Assembly: GCF_900177425.1 (NCBI RefSeq)
Contig: NZ_LT840184.1
Span: forward strand, 750,931 to 765,930
Reading direction: 5' to 3'
Source of the DNA: Paenibacillus uliginis N3/975
GTDB taxonomy: Bacteria > Bacillota > Bacilli > Paenibacillales > Paenibacillaceae
DNA length: 15,000 nt
Shown here: one piece after another, positions 14,003 to 15,000 of the stretch
Layout: each line of letters opens with the position of its first letter
How positions within the stretch are numbered: position 1 is the stretch's first letter
The notes under the pieces: generated by a model
The model's input: only the letters and a program-made list of their open reading frames with translations
What the model was told of the DNA's origin: nothing
Database searches by the model: none
Program-made: the position numbers and the translations under genes

Positions 14003-14893
14003 ATGGAGGGAATCGTGGAACTAACCAACTTTTCTTTTTACTATAGCAATTCGGTTGACGAGGAAGCAGTGGGAGCAATCGCTTATCGTAACTTGGATAA
14101 TACGTTTCACGGTTCACTGATTCATGATTTTGATATCAGTGTCGTCGTTGTTTATGTAGGTGAGTTCGATGAACCTGCCGTTCAGCATACTATTCTGCGC
14201 GGAGAACACTGTCAGGTGCTAAGTGTTGGAATAGACGAATTACAGCAGAGTCTTCTATCTGGAGAAGATAATGTATTGTTAAAGTGTTTCCTGGAAGGGG
14301 ATATCATTAGCGACACGGATGGGCAATTAGCTGTTTTAAGGCGTGATTTTTTACGGTTTGCTGGTTCGAAGCGTGAGCAGCAGCTGTTTATTGGATTTGC
14401 CCGTTTTCTTCAAAAATACGTCGACGCTAAAGTACATATAAAAGACGGGCGGGTCTTGGATGCTTATCAGAGTATTCTCGGGGGCCTGTACCACTGGGCC
14501 GAGATTGAGTTGATTGAGCGGGGGATTCATCCGGAGTCTGCGGTATGGGAGCAGATGTCGGGTTTGAATACTCCCGTCCGTAAATTGTATGAAGAGCTAA
14601 CGGTGAGCACAGAGACACTCGGACAGCGGATTGAGCTTGTGATGCTGGCCTGTGAGTTTTGTATAATTTCAAAAATGGCAGATTGTTCAGCCATTCTTCT
14701 CCGAATACTGCGAAATAGACGAACACCATGGACGGTCCAGGAACTAATGCAGCATCCGGAACTTGAACCTGTTAGCAGCGAGCTGCCGCTAATTCTACGT
14801 AAACTTGTTTATTATTCGTTAGTTAAAGAAGTATCGGCTTGGAAAGAAACAATTATGTATGGTTACGAACACATCCGTTATTTTGCAGAGTAG
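14003..14893 (+). CDS. ygxA: YgxA family nucleotidyltransferase-like protein
   Basis: The 296-residue soluble protein has an N-terminal part of about 90 residues with a strand carrying HDFDISVVVVY (41-51), whose two aspartates recall the acidic pair of nucleotidyltransferase folds. A helical domain follows (about 110-240), then a winged-helix-like C-terminus. Length and neighbourhood (perR and ygzB nearby) fit B. subtilis YgxA, annotated as nucleotidyltransferase-like with no proven activity. The start is uncertain: ATG 14003 has AAGGAA only three bases upstream, and GTG 14015 has GGAGGG (14005-14010) four bases upstream; a TGA at 13979 rules out earlier starts. A possible -10 TATAAC is at 13968-13973. 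A terminator follows. Confidence 0.75.
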   Translation: MEGIVELTNFSFYYSNSVDEEAVGAIAYRNLDNTFHGSLIHDFDISVVVVYVGEFDEPAVQHTILRGEHCQVLSVGIDELQQSLLSGEDNVLLKCFLEGDIISDTDGQLAVLRRDFLRFAGSKREQQLFIGFARFLQKYVDAKVHIKDGRVLDAYQSILGGLYHWAEIELIERGIHPESAVWEQMSGLNTPVRKLYEELTVSTETLGQRIELVMLACEFCIISKMADCSAILLRILRNRRTPWTVQELMQHPELEPVSSELPLILRKLVYYSLVKEVSAWKETIMYGYEHIRYFAE

Positions 14894-14898
14894 GATAA

Positions 14899-14937
14899 AA
14901 ACAAAAGAAGGGCGGAAGGCCCTTCTTTTGTTTGTTT
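14899..14937 (+). terminator. Intrinsic terminator of the ygxA-like gene
   Basis: AAACAAAAGAAGGGC (14899-14913) pairs with GCCCTTCTTTTGTTT (14919-14933), 15 uninterrupted pairs around a five-base loop, followed by GTTT. The A-rich 5' flank means it may also work on leftward transcripts. Confidence 0.9.
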
Positions 14938-14939
14938 AA

Positions 14940-14974
14940 GAGATAAGAAAGAATAAAGTGTGCATCCTTATCTC
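14940..14974. repeat. Short perfect inverted repeat
   Basis: GAGATAAG (14940-14947) and CTTATCTC (14967-14974) are perfect inverted copies separated by 19 nt. No T-run follows. It might be an operator or RNA stem of a unit beyond the window; its role is unknown. Confidence 0.4.
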
Positions 14975-14979
14975 GTAAG

Positions 14980-15000
14980 AAAAACTACCGCTAAATGCGG
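14980..15000 (-). terminator. Possible minus-strand terminator at the window edge
   Basis: CCGC (14988-14991) and GCGG (14997-15000) form a small stem that may extend past the window. On the minus strand it is followed, after TAG, by five U (complement of 14980-14984). This would suit a convergent gene to the right, but the truncated stem makes it uncertain. Confidence 0.3.

Overview
The window is chromosomal DNA of a Gram-positive bacterium of the Bacillus/Paenibacillus group, most likely Paenibacillus. The reasons are a complete sigY-yxlCDEFG-type operon, a gatCAB operon for Gln-tRNA(Gln) formation, a perR/ygzB/ygxA neighbourhood, strong AGGAGG-type ribosome binding sites, frequent TTG starts, and many U-tailed intrinsic terminators. 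The genus is an inference from gene style and from a GH18 protein with a copper-amine-oxidase-N-like stalk; no rRNA lies in the window.

Layout. Positions 1-597 hold no credible gene. They contain a strong terminator facing the minus strand, two pairs of imperfect direct repeats, and a highly structured stretch (about 365-471) that could be a non-coding RNA or a dispersed repeat. Positions 598-3635 form one tightly overlapping operon driven by a clear ECF-type promoter: the sigma factor, three small membrane proteins (probable negative regulators) and an ABC exporter. Position 3781 starts a lone small acidic protein with an IDEAL-like motif and its own terminator. A consensus SigA promoter then drives gatC-gatA-gatB (4302-7536), closed by a terminator.

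Positions 7716-8940 hold a GNAT acetyltransferase and an MgtC-type membrane protein, apparently co-transcribed, with an unusual hairpin just ahead of the first ribosome binding site. Positions 9132-11021 encode a large membrane protein ending in a DUF4097-like beta-repeat domain. perR follows, with a consensus promoter that starts inside the end of that gene. A GH18 family surface or spore-type hydrolase comes next, then ygzB on the opposite strand sharing a bidirectional terminator with it, and finally ygxA.

Functionally the window mixes housekeeping translation (gatCAB), peroxide/metal sensing (perR) and several envelope-related units (SigY operon, MgtC, DUF4097 protein, GH18 protein). No phage, IS transposase, CRISPR array, tRNA or rRNA was seen. 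The least explained parts are the 5' 600 bases and the hairpin before the GNAT gene.
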